In this document: positions 51,962 through 63,480 of the stretch, in pieces | Numbering within the stretch: the first letter of the stretch is position 1 | How the letters are laid out: each line of letters opens with the position of its first letter | Assembly: GCA_944472155.2 (NCBI GenBank) | Contig: OX235279.1 | Location: 173,207,868-173,271,867 of the forward strand | Direction of reading: 5' to 3' | Length of the DNA stretch: 64,000 nt | Source of the DNA: Trichobilharzia szidati | Taxonomy: Eukaryota; Platyhelminthes; Trematoda; Strigeidida; Schistosomatidae | Notes under the pieces: generated by a model | Database searches by the model: none | The model's input: only the letters and a program-made list of their open reading frames with translations | What the model was told of the DNA's origin: nothing | Made by a program: the position numbers and the translations under genes

Positions 51962-52320
51962 ATCTCAGTGTCATCCTAAGTGACGACTTAACAAATAGAG
52001 TACACTCACACAGTGGCAGCTTTAGGTCCTTATAAACACTATGCAGTACCTAGTCCAGAATCACCAGTGAAATGCTAACCAAAGTTCTGGTGAGTTCAAA
52101 GCTAGAAAACCGACAGCTCTTGCCAAACAGAGGACTCATACACTCTAGAAACAGTGCTGAGGAGAGCTGCATTTACGATTTCTGCTATGACCCATTATTC
52201 ATATGAAGAACGAATTAATGGTTTGAATCTCTACTAATTATGATTTCTAAAGTTCTATGTTCCCTTGTCCTTTTCACCAGGTTGAAAGATCTCACAGAAC
52301 GTCGCAGGTGAGTGCAAAAA
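51962..52320 (+). pseudogene. CR1-type RT fragment, right of insertion
   Basis: Continues with 'SVILSDDLTNRVHSHSG' and 'EMLTKVLVSSKLENRQLLP'. After frame changes come 'TVLRRAAFTISAMTHYSYE' and 'ERINGLNLY', the thumb region of CR1 RTs ('LERVQR.ATR...Y.ERL..L.L'). Confidence 0.65.
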
Positions 52321-53648
52321 ATAAGGATAAATAAATCTGTAAAGTACTAGTTCTTTCACCGAGCCACTAACTCTTGTAACCGACTCCCTAAATTGAACTG
52401 TACAATTAAGCATGAGACAAAGACAGATACATCGAAAAGCATTAATACAGGCTTAACCAAAAATCTGAAAATGCTTTATAACTCTAGGTGGTTACACTTT
52501 TTATCTGGTTGAATAAAACAGACAAAAAATGAAATTTCATATGACTTCATGTTCAAGATTTCGGTTGAGAATAGAGAGCTTTAAGCCTACATTAATCCTT
52601 TTCTAATAAGTATCTGCGCTCGTCTAATCTCTTCACAAACTAATCCACTGAAGACGCAGATATAGATTTTTCTGCGGGTCGATTCCAAGAGTTTATAGTG
52701 TACTTTCCATGGTACACATATTAACTTAATGCTAAAACAGATTTAGCTGAATAAACGTTAACTAAATTAACGTCTAGGCCACCTACATATCCTTTATATG
52801 TTTTAGGTTTCGCATACGCATACTTATCTAACTAGGCTCTGATGTCAATTTGAGTACTTTCTCTATGTTGGTAACACACATCCTTAAAGTACGCAATTCA
52901 GTCATGCCAGCCAGATAGGTTCTAAAACCTTTCCCCTAGAATAACCTTAAAATTGCACTATGTTTAAATATTGCTGATAGAAGCATATTTTTTTAAGTAG
53001 CCAAATCCTTTTAGCTAGTGTTTTGTTATCGGCACTTACAGGCCAGGAGATAGTGTGCTGACTAAGTGAGCAATTAGGAATGTTCCTTTTGGTTAGGGCT
53101 GGCGTGGTGTCGCACATCAACAGCGCAACTAAGTATAATTTGGTGCCATATTGCAAACAAGATCTTAAATGTTAATGGGTCAGTAAGAGAATCAGTACCC
53201 TAAGAGTATATAGTTCCCTCTTGGCTTTCGAACTCTCTTTTTATGTCCTATGAGGTATTTCGACCTACGTGATATAGCGAACCCATGAACCTGATACATT
53301 TCCCAGGATTTTGAATATATGACGAATCGAACAAAAAGGGGAACAGAGCGTTTAAAAGAGCGACAAAAATGGGAAGCTCAATGGACAAGAAAGGGGAAAT
53401 AAAGGAGACTTTGTCGTCCATCCCCACCTTTTAGCAGGTGACGTATTACTTCCTATGTTTCACAATGTTGGTTTGCTTTTTGTCAACATAACATTACGCC
53501 TTTATTGACTGATGAGTTCCCTCCTCTTAGCTTTATCCGAGTGCCATGGCGCTAAAGAGAATACAAATAAAATATATATGTCTAGAGGAAAACACTGACT
53601 ATTTACCAGCCAAAAATTTCAGTGAATATTTACACATTTATGGATGAC
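52321..53648. other. No recognisable gene
   Basis: May include introns or downstream exons of the gene whose first exon ends at 53,653. No motif was seen on either strand. Confidence 0.35.
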
Positions 53649-53652
53649 TTAC

Positions 53653-53990
53653 GTAGTTCGCGTAAGTGAAGCGTATAACTCCCTTCCAACTTTCTGTACA
53701 AAAATATCTGATGGAGGTTGAACTGGATATGAGTTAACGTTTGACTGAAATATGGAAACGTTTGATTTTCGACTTGGATACGTCGAAATACCACTGGTTA
53801 TCATTTTAGGATACCACTGAAAATCTTGAACAGACGCATCTGGTCCCCCTATCATCTTAGCAAGCATTTGCCTTCTTATACGCTCGGTTAATTTACGTTT
53901 AGAGTAACGAATATATATGCAGTATCCTGTACTGCATAAAGTTAGAATTACGCCAAGTCCCAGAGGGGCCAGGATATAAACATAATCCAT
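53653..53990 (-). CDS. First coding exon of a single-pass membrane protein
   Basis: The ATG at 53,990 is preceded by an in-frame stop 30 bases upstream with no AG in between, so it is likely the true start. The 113 codons begin with a strong anchor, 'YVYILAPLGLGVILTLCS' (residues 3-20), followed by 'YIRYSKRKLTERIRRQ', a positive stretch placing the rest in the cytosol. The tail is rich in Ser/Pro/Gln/Tyr ('ITSGISTYPSRKSNVSIF') with no enzyme motif. The frame reads a stop at 53,649. A consensus GTAAGT donor lies at 53,652, so it may instead splice into an unseen exon. No repeat overlaps it. Confidence 0.55.
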
Positions 53991-56900
53991 ATACGGTGAA
54001 TACGAAACGTATAAACAACGCGGTATTTACATTAACTACTAAAACAAGAAAGCGATTTACAATATACATTTTTAAAAGCAAAACTAACTGAATCAGTGAT
54101 TGTGCCTGAAGAAACTTTAAAAGATCCCAAAAATGTTAATTAATCACGATATCTTAACTGGGCTGACAGAAATCACCGGGTAAGTCTTAACATTTTAAAT
54201 GAAAAGTTCACTGCCTGTTTCACTTGTGTAGCATACGTATGGTGTTTCTGTTTGTACCATGTAGAACTTAGGAAACACTGTTTTTAAAAGCTTATTTTTC
54301 CAAGAGAGTTTAAGACGGTGGAAAGTAAGGATATCCCTTGAATTTATTGAGTGTAAGTTTTTGAAATTAAATGTACGTGTTGAATAATTAAGTATTAACA
54401 ACCCCCAGACACTAAAAATCCATAAAACTGTCTTCGACTAGGCATGTCCTTCTTCAGGCACAACTATTATCTCGCCAATCTTTCTCACCTGTTAGCATAT
54501 TAGAATTTCTTACCTCTATGTTCATTCTAGTATAACGTAAACTAAGTATTCTCTGGTAAAACCTGTTCTCTACCTTGTACGAACTGAAATCTGTCTCACA
54601 AGCGACAATTTTTCGTGCAACGAGTTCGTTTTTAGTTCACTGCACTTTCCACCACACTCTCTGCCGATTGCAATTTTCATGTATGGGATCCTTGTTTTAT
54701 AAACAGTCATATTTGAAACTACATTCTACTTAAATCCTCTGTATCTAATATAATTTCCCTAGTATACATTTTTTCCAAGGCTGAATTCTGTCCCTCTGAT
54801 GTAATTTTTGGTCGCTTCGCTTTCTTCAATTTCATGGGCACTTAAATTCAGGGTCGCTCACTCAACAATTCACAATTTCACTTGAAATCCAAGTAGGAAG
54901 TAATGCCTATTCCCATAGAGAAACCGACATTTTTCCGGTCAGAAAAAATACTACAAAAAGAATAAGCGGCAGTATGTTGAAGGTAAATCTAAAAAGTAAG
55001 ATTTTCTGATGAATTTGCAGATATTCAAATAGTAGTTTTTCTAATTTTAATTTATATTTCGTATCGACGTAAGTTTATAAGAAATCCATGCTATTTTTAC
55101 AGGCATGATCTGGAATCACTGGACTTTCGCGTAATACCCCCTTCACAGATTAACTGGTAGTTTGCACGTAATTATTCATATATCGGGGGATTTTAGAAAC
55201 ACCGAGTACTTCTGTTTTCTTCTCCTCTTTGTAAAACAAAAAGTGTCTTCATAGAGACCCCTTCTAGTTTTTAAGGAGTAGCTCTCATGAAACAGTCGAT
55301 AAGTGGAGAGGGAAATTAGGGTAGTAATGTCACTGGATGAAAAACAATAATAAGATCCTTCAAAGGATGATATGGTCTGACAACAATAGGAACAGAAGAA
55401 TTAGAGACCGTCTGTGTAGAAGAAAAACTGTATGGAAAATAAGATAACTTCAGCCCGTTTTCAACCTCGGAGGTGACTTCTGTATTTACACCTAAGAACA
55501 CCACTTCAACATTCACTGATTTATTATTCAGTCACCAACGACGACGCCTGTGTAGACTGAGTGGTAAATGCCTTGTTACTGTGGGTTTTTCTGCCTTTCC
55601 CTTAAGTCTATTTCCGTCACTGAAAGTAATCGGCAGAACCACCATGAACTTATCTCAAAGTTTAAAGCCAAACAGGCGATGATAGCATGCATGTTACACT
55701 CCTTCTAGTAAAAATAGAGAAATCGATCAATGTTAATAGTTAAGGGCAGCGTCTCTGCAACAAAATATACTACCAAAGACATGTTCACTCAGTGATTGGT
55801 GAATAAAGAGGGACAAATCGGGTAAAAATTGGTGACTATATCTTTATGATTTGTGTGGTTCCCTTTCTCTATTAAGCAGTAGTGAATGGTGAATACCCCT
55901 CCGTGTGTCTGGCTACATTTGCCCGCTCCGCTTTCAAAATACATGTCCATACGTGTAATTTTAGTGATTATTTTGATCCGAGATGTGGCTACCAAACTGG
56001 TAAGCCTGAGTTGTTCAAATAGGCTGTCTGTTTATTTCACTATTATCTGGATTAATCAAGACCTACCTTATTTTAGCGGCATGTGCGTTTCTACTCCTCA
56101 TCAACTATGATGTCTAATTTATCGAAAGTGAAATCCCACTTAAAATACATTTATTGCGGAGATAGATTCCTTATTGATCACGGAAGCTGAGATACCCGAG
56201 ATTTTTAGACACTACCCTGGACTGTGGTTTGTTCGGTTACAGCAGTAAGTCAATATTTAAATCTGGAAACGCCCAGCTCAATGACTTATATTCTGAATTA
56301 CCATATCCCATCAACAATGGGATGTGAGAACTGATACTTCATGCCCCCGCCTGTGTAAGAGTACACTGCACTTAAGGATGAGGTGGCAAACCATCTCTTG
56401 GGGCCTGGTAACCAGTGCATACAACAGTTATTCAATGTGGACCATGAAAGATAGGCCGCTATTAAACTTCTTCTGCCGCCTGCAAAAGCTAGTGGGGGTA
56501 AGTGCACTTCAGCAAGACTGGATATGAGCCCCTCCCTAGAGTATGTGAAACATGCATTGGATGATTAAGATCTCGACTCCATACTCTAAAAGTAATTACT
56601 CTTTGCAGACTGAGGAAGGGAGGGAAGGCGACTCATGGAAGGGAATGTGAACTACCGAAAAAACTCAGAAACTGCAGCTGACGGCATACAGGGTCAACAG
56701 GGCAATTCCGTTGTCATCACTAGTGATTTGGACCACAACCAAATGAGTGCATGTAGCAGTGCACCTAGTCTGGTCCAATCCACAGGCAGCAGGGGAAAGT
56801 GGCCTTTATTCTGTTAGCGGCTACTGAGCAGAGGTGGTCAGTTGTTTACTTGTTCAACGTCAAGGATAAAAACTATGCTGTAGACTTCCTGGTTAATATA

Positions 56901-58389
56901 AGAACTTCACTGAACATAACACTATAAACGAAGGCCAGGAGGAAAGGACAAATGCCGACTGTCAACCTGGCTGTTGGATAATGGGACTCAGAACGCGCAT
57001 ATCCGGAGAGAAAACTGAAACTTGACCGTAGGTTTAAGTAGCTCTTATGGGTCTTCACCATCGCTAACCTAGATCTAGCAATAGTCAGCACAAACCTCTA
57101 AGATTCGTGTTACCTGCTAGCGAGTATATGGAAGAAACAATGAAAGAAATGTCCGGGTATGTGAAAGGCAAAGAAAGCGATTACAACTCGCTGGTTTTAT
57201 TCCGAATCGCGTCTTTATCAACTCAAATATCCTAGAAAATACCAAAGGAATTTCAAACTATGATGGCAACCAGTACTAAGGCTTCCGTGGTTGATCCAAA
57301 AATTACACATGCAATGACCCGGATTTTCGCAAAGTCATGGACTTCAGCCACAGAAAAACCAAAAAAGAGAAACAGTAATTCAACCACATGCTCAATTTGG
57401 GGACTATCTGACGACCGAATAGTCAACTTTACAGCGATTCGCTGATGATTTGTTGCGTAAACTGCTGTATGACAAGACTTACATAGACGATGCGGTCGCT
57501 AATCGTGATAGAAACACAGAGTTATTACACTTGGGCAGCATAACAAAAATTGGATGGAAACGGCGTGATAAGTGATTATAGTGAATGCATTTTGGGGAAA
57601 TTAACAACAAAGACTTTAAGACATATCGCCGACAGAACTGGGATTACACCAATACGCAAAGCGGTCAATACCACCAAGCTGTATTCCCTACACACTTCGC
57701 TCCCCCTACTCAGAGGTTTCCAAGGTTTGATCAACTTCTATGTCCCATAACTAACTGTACAGTACATGCAGTCACTGACTGACGCACCAAAGGGAAAGTC
57801 AAGAGTTCTTCAGTCATCAAGGAGCATCTTGCATCTCTGGACAACTGGAAGATAAGTTAGAGCGGGCTACAAACTTAAAATGGCCCAATACAGAGGCACC
57901 TCTTTCAGTAATGCTAGATGTACCTGATATGGCCATAGCAGCAGCCCTAAATCAACCACTTCACAATGGCTGGTAACCATTTGCATTAATTTCCGAAAAG
58001 TCTAATGTTTCAGAAACAAGACACTCTAACTTCAGCGAACTCGACAACAATCTACCTAGCCATTAAACACTTGCCACGTGGTAGAAGGCAGACCATATAC
58101 GTTCTACATATTTGTGTGGGAGGGTGGCGACTTCTATTCAACGGATATGATGGTGGGGTCTTGGGAGAACCTTATATGTGGGAAAGCGCCCTACCGTTAA
58201 AGTTCCGGAGTTTGAATAACTCCAACAAAACGAAAGATAAAAACTCCCTGAATGCCACAGCTTGGACATAAGCTCTCTGAAGATAAGTTCATGAGATGAT
58301 TTCTCTACTTCAGAAGAACATCTAACCGTATAAATCAAAGCAACAGCATAAATGTTACTAAATTTTCTCTTCTCTTCTGCATATTTGGT
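53991..58389. other. Unassigned region without recognised genes
   Basis: A minus-strand frame at 55,316-55,516 ('VEVVFLGVNTEVTSEVENG') looks protein-like but has no ATG, domain or clear splice partners. A run of short plus-strand frames from 56,635 to 58,271 (for example 'NNKDFKTYRRQNWDY' near 57,600) could be the decayed N-terminal part of a LINE, given CR1 fragments on both sides. I cannot support it further. No SINE or PLE was found in this stretch, which makes it the most repeat-poor part of the window. Confidence 0.35.
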
Positions 58390-58735
58390 GTAAGTTAATC
58401 ATGCCGGGAACCATACGTGTTGCCTTCCTTTGAACTTTTTCTAGAACGTTTCCCTTTTAGACAAGGGTTGGCGGCCTGGATTCAGTTCTCCAGTTTTGAC
58501 CTCACCAGAGATGTATATAAGGAGGTGAACATATCCCTGGTGATTCTAGTAAAAGCTCTGAGGATTGCCTGTGAGGACCTGAAACTACGTGCAGCCACCG
58601 GGCGACAGTGTGCTGTAGCTTTTAAGTCGTGGCTAACTATGACACCTAAGTCCAAATGAGTCTGCTTTACCCCGCGCGCTTCGTGTAGGACGTTACAATC
58701 TCCCCAAATAACGTGGAAATAATTTTTCACATTCT
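58390..58735 (-). pseudogene. CR1-type RT C-terminal fragment
   Basis: The minus-strand frame reads 'DLGVIVSHDLKATAHCR', 'SSQAILRAFTRITRDMF' and 'SLYTSLVRSKLEN'. After a frameshift come 'WIQAANPCLKGN' and 'LEKVQRKATRMVPGM'. This is the RT thumb and C-terminus of CR1-clade LINEs. Neither the catalytic part nor a 3' tail is attached. Confidence 0.75.
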
Positions 58736-59073
58736 GGATTATCGTGGTCTATTTTTGACTACTATAAAATCATAACTGATATTGGTTGCACCTCCAGCAG
58801 CTCAATATCCAAATTTATCACTGCCAGAATACTGTTTGGATCCAGTCGAATTCGTGTGACTAAAGAGCAATCTATCACTAAAGAATTATAGAGAAGTCCT
58901 AAGTTTTGTGGTCTATAACTATCAGAGTTCACTTGTTTGATAGTGGTCTATTTTTAGTTTGTATTTTTTACATTCATATCCGTTTATTGTTGTTTTATCT
59001 ATTTAGATAATATAATAGCATTTCACACATTTTTACCAGTTTTTGAGAAATTGATATTATCTTTACCTTCATA
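58736..59073. other. Upstream of the CR1-like element
   Basis: AT-rich. It could contain the 5' UTR of the following LINE. The start of that element cannot be placed. Confidence 0.35.
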
Positions 59074-60730
59074 ATGGTCAAAGTTGTTAAACGAGTTAGT
59101 ACTGTTAAGAGACTAACATCAAATAGTCAGCAGCTCACTCAAAACATTAGTGCTGATGACGAATATGCACTTAGATCAATCGGTAAACCGAGAGTTATGG
59201 TACCTAACTTAGTGGAATAACTAATTGATAAGGTGGCCCGTAACACTAGCGATTTACAGATCATTCAGAAATCCATATCAGACCTACAGGATAAATTTGA
59301 AAGTATCACTCCTTTCATCCAACTTTGTGGTCCATCGCAAGATATTTGCTTAGATTCACTTCTCAAATCTGAGCGCCTGCTAGACTTTTTGACTGCAGAG
59401 GCTGTAAAGAGGGTGATGTCGTCATATGATGTTTTAGGTTATAACATACCAGACAATGTCCCCATTGTCAAACTTAAAGCCGTGTGTCTACAGGCGTGCA
59501 ACATTTCATTATCTGACTGCCAGGTTCTGGGTCTTCGCAAGAAATCTGCAGACCACCCATGCCCTGTACTCTTCAAATTTAAGTCTGCTGACCTAGTTAA
59601 GAAATTTTTGGAGTCTGGTAAACTTCTTTGCTCCTCAACACCTTACACCAATATCAGGATTGTACCTGATTTGACTTCTTGCCAAAGACAATGCCGCTCA
59701 GGAAAACTAAATGAAGATAACCCCGATAAGACAGCCGTTGTTAATACCTCCCTCGTTGGATTGCCTAATGACCAAGAGAACCAGTTAATATCGGATGTAC
59801 AAACTAACGGTAGTCAAGTAACTGTTGAAGACTCAGTTCTAAATACTGAAATCGCAGACATAGAAATGTCAGTAGATCATAGTATTGACGTGCATCCCTT
59901 GCACACTGACAAGAATGCTAAAACCTCGAAAACATCTAAGTTGAATTCAGTCGTATACTCTGAATCTCTCCAGAAGTCATATACCGCACAACCTCGTAGC
60001 CCAGCTACTGTGAAGCAGCAATCACCCAGGTTGCCGTAAATTCAAGGCAATATGATAAACGTCCTATTTCCGTAAGGAACACCAAAAGAACTGTTGAGAA
60101 TATTCAACAGAAATCCAGTTTATCAGGTAATCCTACTAGTCACCAGCAGCCCAAATTACAGAAGCCGAGTAATACAGAAAAACCTAAACCAAACGCTAGA
60201 TCCGAAACATTAAAGCCTACAAGTACGAAAGTTCCAAAAGGGTCACCATTTCATTCTAATGATGGACAGTCATCTAAACTTAGTCATGCTACTCAAGTTA
60301 GACATAATCCACATACCATAGGAACTTACTCATTTCCGACTACCACTGTCAGTCATATGACAACAAAAAATAGTCGTTACATATCTACCCAACCACTTCG
60401 AAAACACGGAGTTACTCAGCCCCTCACGAATGCATCCTCAACTATGATGTACAGGAAACACTAGTCTGAGAATACAGACATTAGGTCAAAAACACATATA
60501 GTGCCCTGTCATACTTCCCATGCATTCAGTAGGGGGCGAATGCCAATTGAAGCACAATGCTCATCATGGCCTAGGAAGAACTTTCACCAGATACAGGGAT
60601 CCAAATCATATGCACACAACAACACGCTGATCACACATTTCGGTTATGACTATGCAGATAACATAGCTCCAGCTAACTCATATGACCAAAATTTTCTCCA
60701 GCGACAACTCCAGGGATCATGCACGTAGCA
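59074..60730 (+). pseudogene. CR1-like N-terminal ORF (ORF1-like)
   Basis: An ATG at 59,074 opens 'MVKVVKRVSTVKRLTSNS'. A nonsense codon at about 59,218 breaks it, and the same frame runs on from 59,221 to 60,039. It has a coiled-coil-like start 'DLQIIQKSISDLQDKFESI' and a folded region 'LKAVCLQACNISLSDCQVL' with 'PVLFKFKSADLVKKFLESG', which resembles an RRM-like nucleic-acid binding part. A long Ser/Thr/Asn/Lys-rich tail follows. A one-base frameshift at about 60,020 leads into 'VNSRQYDKRPISVRNTKR' and on to a stop at 60,726. In LINEs this protein binds the element RNA. The exact fold is inference. Confidence 0.7.
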
Positions 60731-61679
60731 CGCATGATATCAGACCAATTCCTTGCTGGTATAGCGAACAGCTTACAACAGGGAAACTGCTTATTCCCCG
60801 GCAGATAGTAAACACCTTACACACACCTAATACCAACAGTAATACTCTAGATTATCATACTAGTATCTCTCATAGCACGCAATATCTAAACGACCAACTA
60901 CGCACGAGTGACTTTTCACAACCCATCCCTAAGTATCAAATTGATGAAAACGTCTCTAGTGATCAAAAGGTAGTAAGTAATTGGTTTGATAACGACTGTA
61001 TGTATTCAGCTGATAACCACAGAGTATTTTATTACGACATCGCCCATGCACTAAAACCAAGTAGTCAAAGTTTATCCCTCATCCTCATAAATGCTAGATC
61101 AGTTCTTAACAAGCACTTAGCATTATGTACGTTAGCCTCTATATGCAATCCGTCGTTGATCATGATCACTGAAGCCTGGTGCTCTAGTAATATTACGGAT
61201 GATAGCTTATGGATTGATAGGGGATAGAGTAACAGGCCGTGGGGGTGGAACACTTATATACGCTAAACAACCCATTTGTGCAACGTATTTTTAGTCACCC
61301 TATTCTGCCACAACTCAATGACTCGGTGTGGGTCGAAATAAAAGTTCTCAGAAGTAAACCTATCCTTATAGGTTGTGTTTACCGACCTCCATCATCAAAC
61401 GGCGAATACGATAACATACTCAGCAACATATTTAATCTTGCATCCAAACTTCCCTTCAGTTATAATATAATTGAAGGAGACTTCAATTTGCCTGATATAT
61501 CATGGCGTACACTTCGAGGACCCTCGAGGTATGGCAATCTTCTTAATTCCATCATTACAGGAGGATGGACGCAACATATAAATGTACCAACTAGGTCTGA
61601 TAATATTCTTGATCTTATTTTCACGATACATGTGGGACATGAATTCCGAGGTAGCGATCATAAGACGGTGGCATGTTAG
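60700..61679 (+). pseudogene. CR1-like endonuclease domain
   Basis: The first frame (60,682-61,227) reaches 'LSLILINARSVLNKHLAL' and 'PSLIMITEAWCSSNITDDS', which has the catalytic glutamate of the AP-endonuclease TE.W motif. A frameshift at about 61,225 leads to the second frame (to 61,679): 'SVWVEIKVLRSKPILIG', 'CVYRPPSSNGEYDN', 'GDFNLPDISW' with the catalytic D and N, and 'GSDHKTV' with the final DH pair. All key residues are visible despite the frame break. A TAG at 61,677 interrupts the passage to the RT. This nuclease nicks target DNA for reverse transcription. Confidence 0.88.
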
Positions 61680-63480
61680 TTTAACATTTCTCCAGAAACT
61701 GTACAAGGAAACGGAGTTAGTCGGACACCTATAAGACTATACACACATGTTGATTGGGACCTGTATCAGGACTTGATTGGATACTCTAATTGGGATTCCT
61801 ACTTCAACAATGACTCCCTAGAGCAAGTTCTTAAAAATTTCTATGACAATATACAGTCTGTTAATGATGTCATAGCGCCTGTGAAATTGATTAAATTCAA
61901 AATCCCTCAAGACGATTTTATTCCAATATCGTTAAGAAGTTTGCAGAAGCATTCATTAAGTTACTACAGACATGACGATTTATCATCGTTAATCGCTATC
62001 AAAACAACCCTCATTAGAACCTATGATTTGAAAAATATAAGTCTTAGGAATAAAGAAACGCGGGCCATTCAGTCGCCACATAACACTGGAGAAATAGCCA
62101 AACTCTTCAAAAATAGGCTATCAAACTCCAAATCAACATATCCAAAAATAATTCACCTAGGCGGCATCACTCACGAAAGTGCTGAGGGTATATGTGAGGT
62201 GTTTGGCACACACTTTGCCGAACTGTACACCCTAGAAAATGACCAGGATATTGATTTCCCTCGTAAAACAGAAAAGTGTTTAAGCGATGTAGTCTTCAAC
62301 GCCCAAGAAATCGATAAAGCTATCGCAACTCTTAAGCTTACTAATACCCCCGGCCCAGATGGAACGTCTTCTGTCCTCTTAAAAATGGTGGAAATGACAT
62401 GAACCTGCTTCTCCTCAAGTTATTTTCAACTTCGCTGAGGGGTGGAACATATCCAATTAGCTGGAAGGAATCTTACGTTGTACCCATTCACAAAACCGGA
62501 CCTACAGCGGTGGCACAGTGGTTAGGACTCTCGCCAACCATGCACATGGTCCGGGGTTCGATCCCCTGCCAACGCACACCCGATATCTCTGGTAGGCCTG
62601 CAAAATTTGGGCTACCGATACCCATGCTGAAAATGTCATACTTGTACTGAAAATACGGTGTGGCATCAAGCTGTTATCGAAAATAAAAAAAATAAAAAAA
62701 TAGATAACTACCGCCCCATCGACATCACTTCCATGGTTTCACGTGTGATGGAAAAGATTGTACAGAAGCAAATTCTTCAGTATTTGCTTTCGAATGACCT
62801 AATATCCCCTTTCCAATACGGTTTCTTAACTAGAAGGTCGTGCATCACTTGCCAGTTAGATTATTTCGACCACATAACTGAATGTGTAGACAAAGGTCGT
62901 TCGGCAGCAACACTATTTCCAGATGTTAGGAAAGCTTTTGACAAGGTCCCACATAAGAGACTCATATTGAAACTCCTATCTTATGGAATAAATGGAAGGC
63001 TACTCGAGTGGATAACTTCTTTTCTAACAGGAAGAGAACAGTTAGTTAAAGTTAACCATCACTTATCTACATCCAAACCAATAACCAGCGGCGTGATACA
63101 AGGTAGCGTTCTTGGTCCTACCCTATTCATTGTATTCATAAATGATATTGTCTCTGTGATCAAGTATGGCAAGCCGTACCTCTTTTCAGATGACCTCTAA
63201 GTTGTATATGATTTCGACTATAATGATATAAATATTGTTAGTAAAATCCAACAAGATCTAAATAGTCTATGTAACTGGAGCGAAAAGTGGCAGTTAACGT
63301 TCAATCCAGCTAAGTCTGGGATAACATACTTCGGACGTTGGAAACTTAGCATATGTCTATACATGTGCGGTGACTTTGTTTCAAACACGAACACCGTCAC
63401 AGATCTCGGTGTAACATACTCAGATCTTACCTTTACTGAACATGCAAATAAGGTGGCATCTGATTGTAAACGTCTCACCG
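61680..63480 (+). pseudogene. CR1-like reverse transcriptase
   Basis: The linker frame to 62,402 ends 'TNTPGPDGTSSVLLKM' (the block 0 signature PGPDG). After a frameshift comes 'SWKESYVVPIHKTG', where a SINE interrupts at 62,505-62,701. The RT then resumes with 'NYRPIDITSMVSRVMEKI', motif A 'LFPDVRKAFDKVPHKRL' (the usual L.FSKAFD is changed to FPDVRKAFD), motif B 'SGVIQGSVLGPTLFIVFIND' and motif C 'PYLFSDDL', where YADD is FSDD. A TAA follows directly, then 'VVYDFDYNDINIVSKIQQ'. Catalytic aspartates are still present. The stops and SINE make it inactive. Confidence 0.9.
62505..62701 (+). repeat. tRNA-headed SINE inserted in CR1 RT
   Basis: Box A TGGCACAGTGG (62,511-62,521) and box B GGTTCGATCCC (62,555-62,565) frame CCATGCACATGG. 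A body of about 110 bp differs from SINE2. An A-rich tail follows (AAAATAAAAAAAATAAAAAAA, about 62,681-62,700). The head is the same as that of SINE2. It separates 'PIHKTG' from 'NYRPI', which should be nearly adjacent in a CR1 RT. No clear target-site duplication could be read. Confidence 0.85.

Noticed and set aside
55316..55516. Minus-strand 66-codon exon
   Set aside because: It looks protein-like, but there is no ATG, clear acceptor and donor pair, or family match. Noted only in the region description.
57260..58271. LINE ORF1 remnant upstream of the minus-strand CR1 fragment
   Set aside because: The short plus-strand frames are opposite in strand to the CR1 fragment and have no diagnostic motif.
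62505..62580. tRNA gene on the plus strand
   Set aside because: It has good A and B boxes, but the acceptor and anticodon arms do not form a cloverleaf and it is followed by a SINE body and A-rich tail inside a LINE. It is a SINE head.
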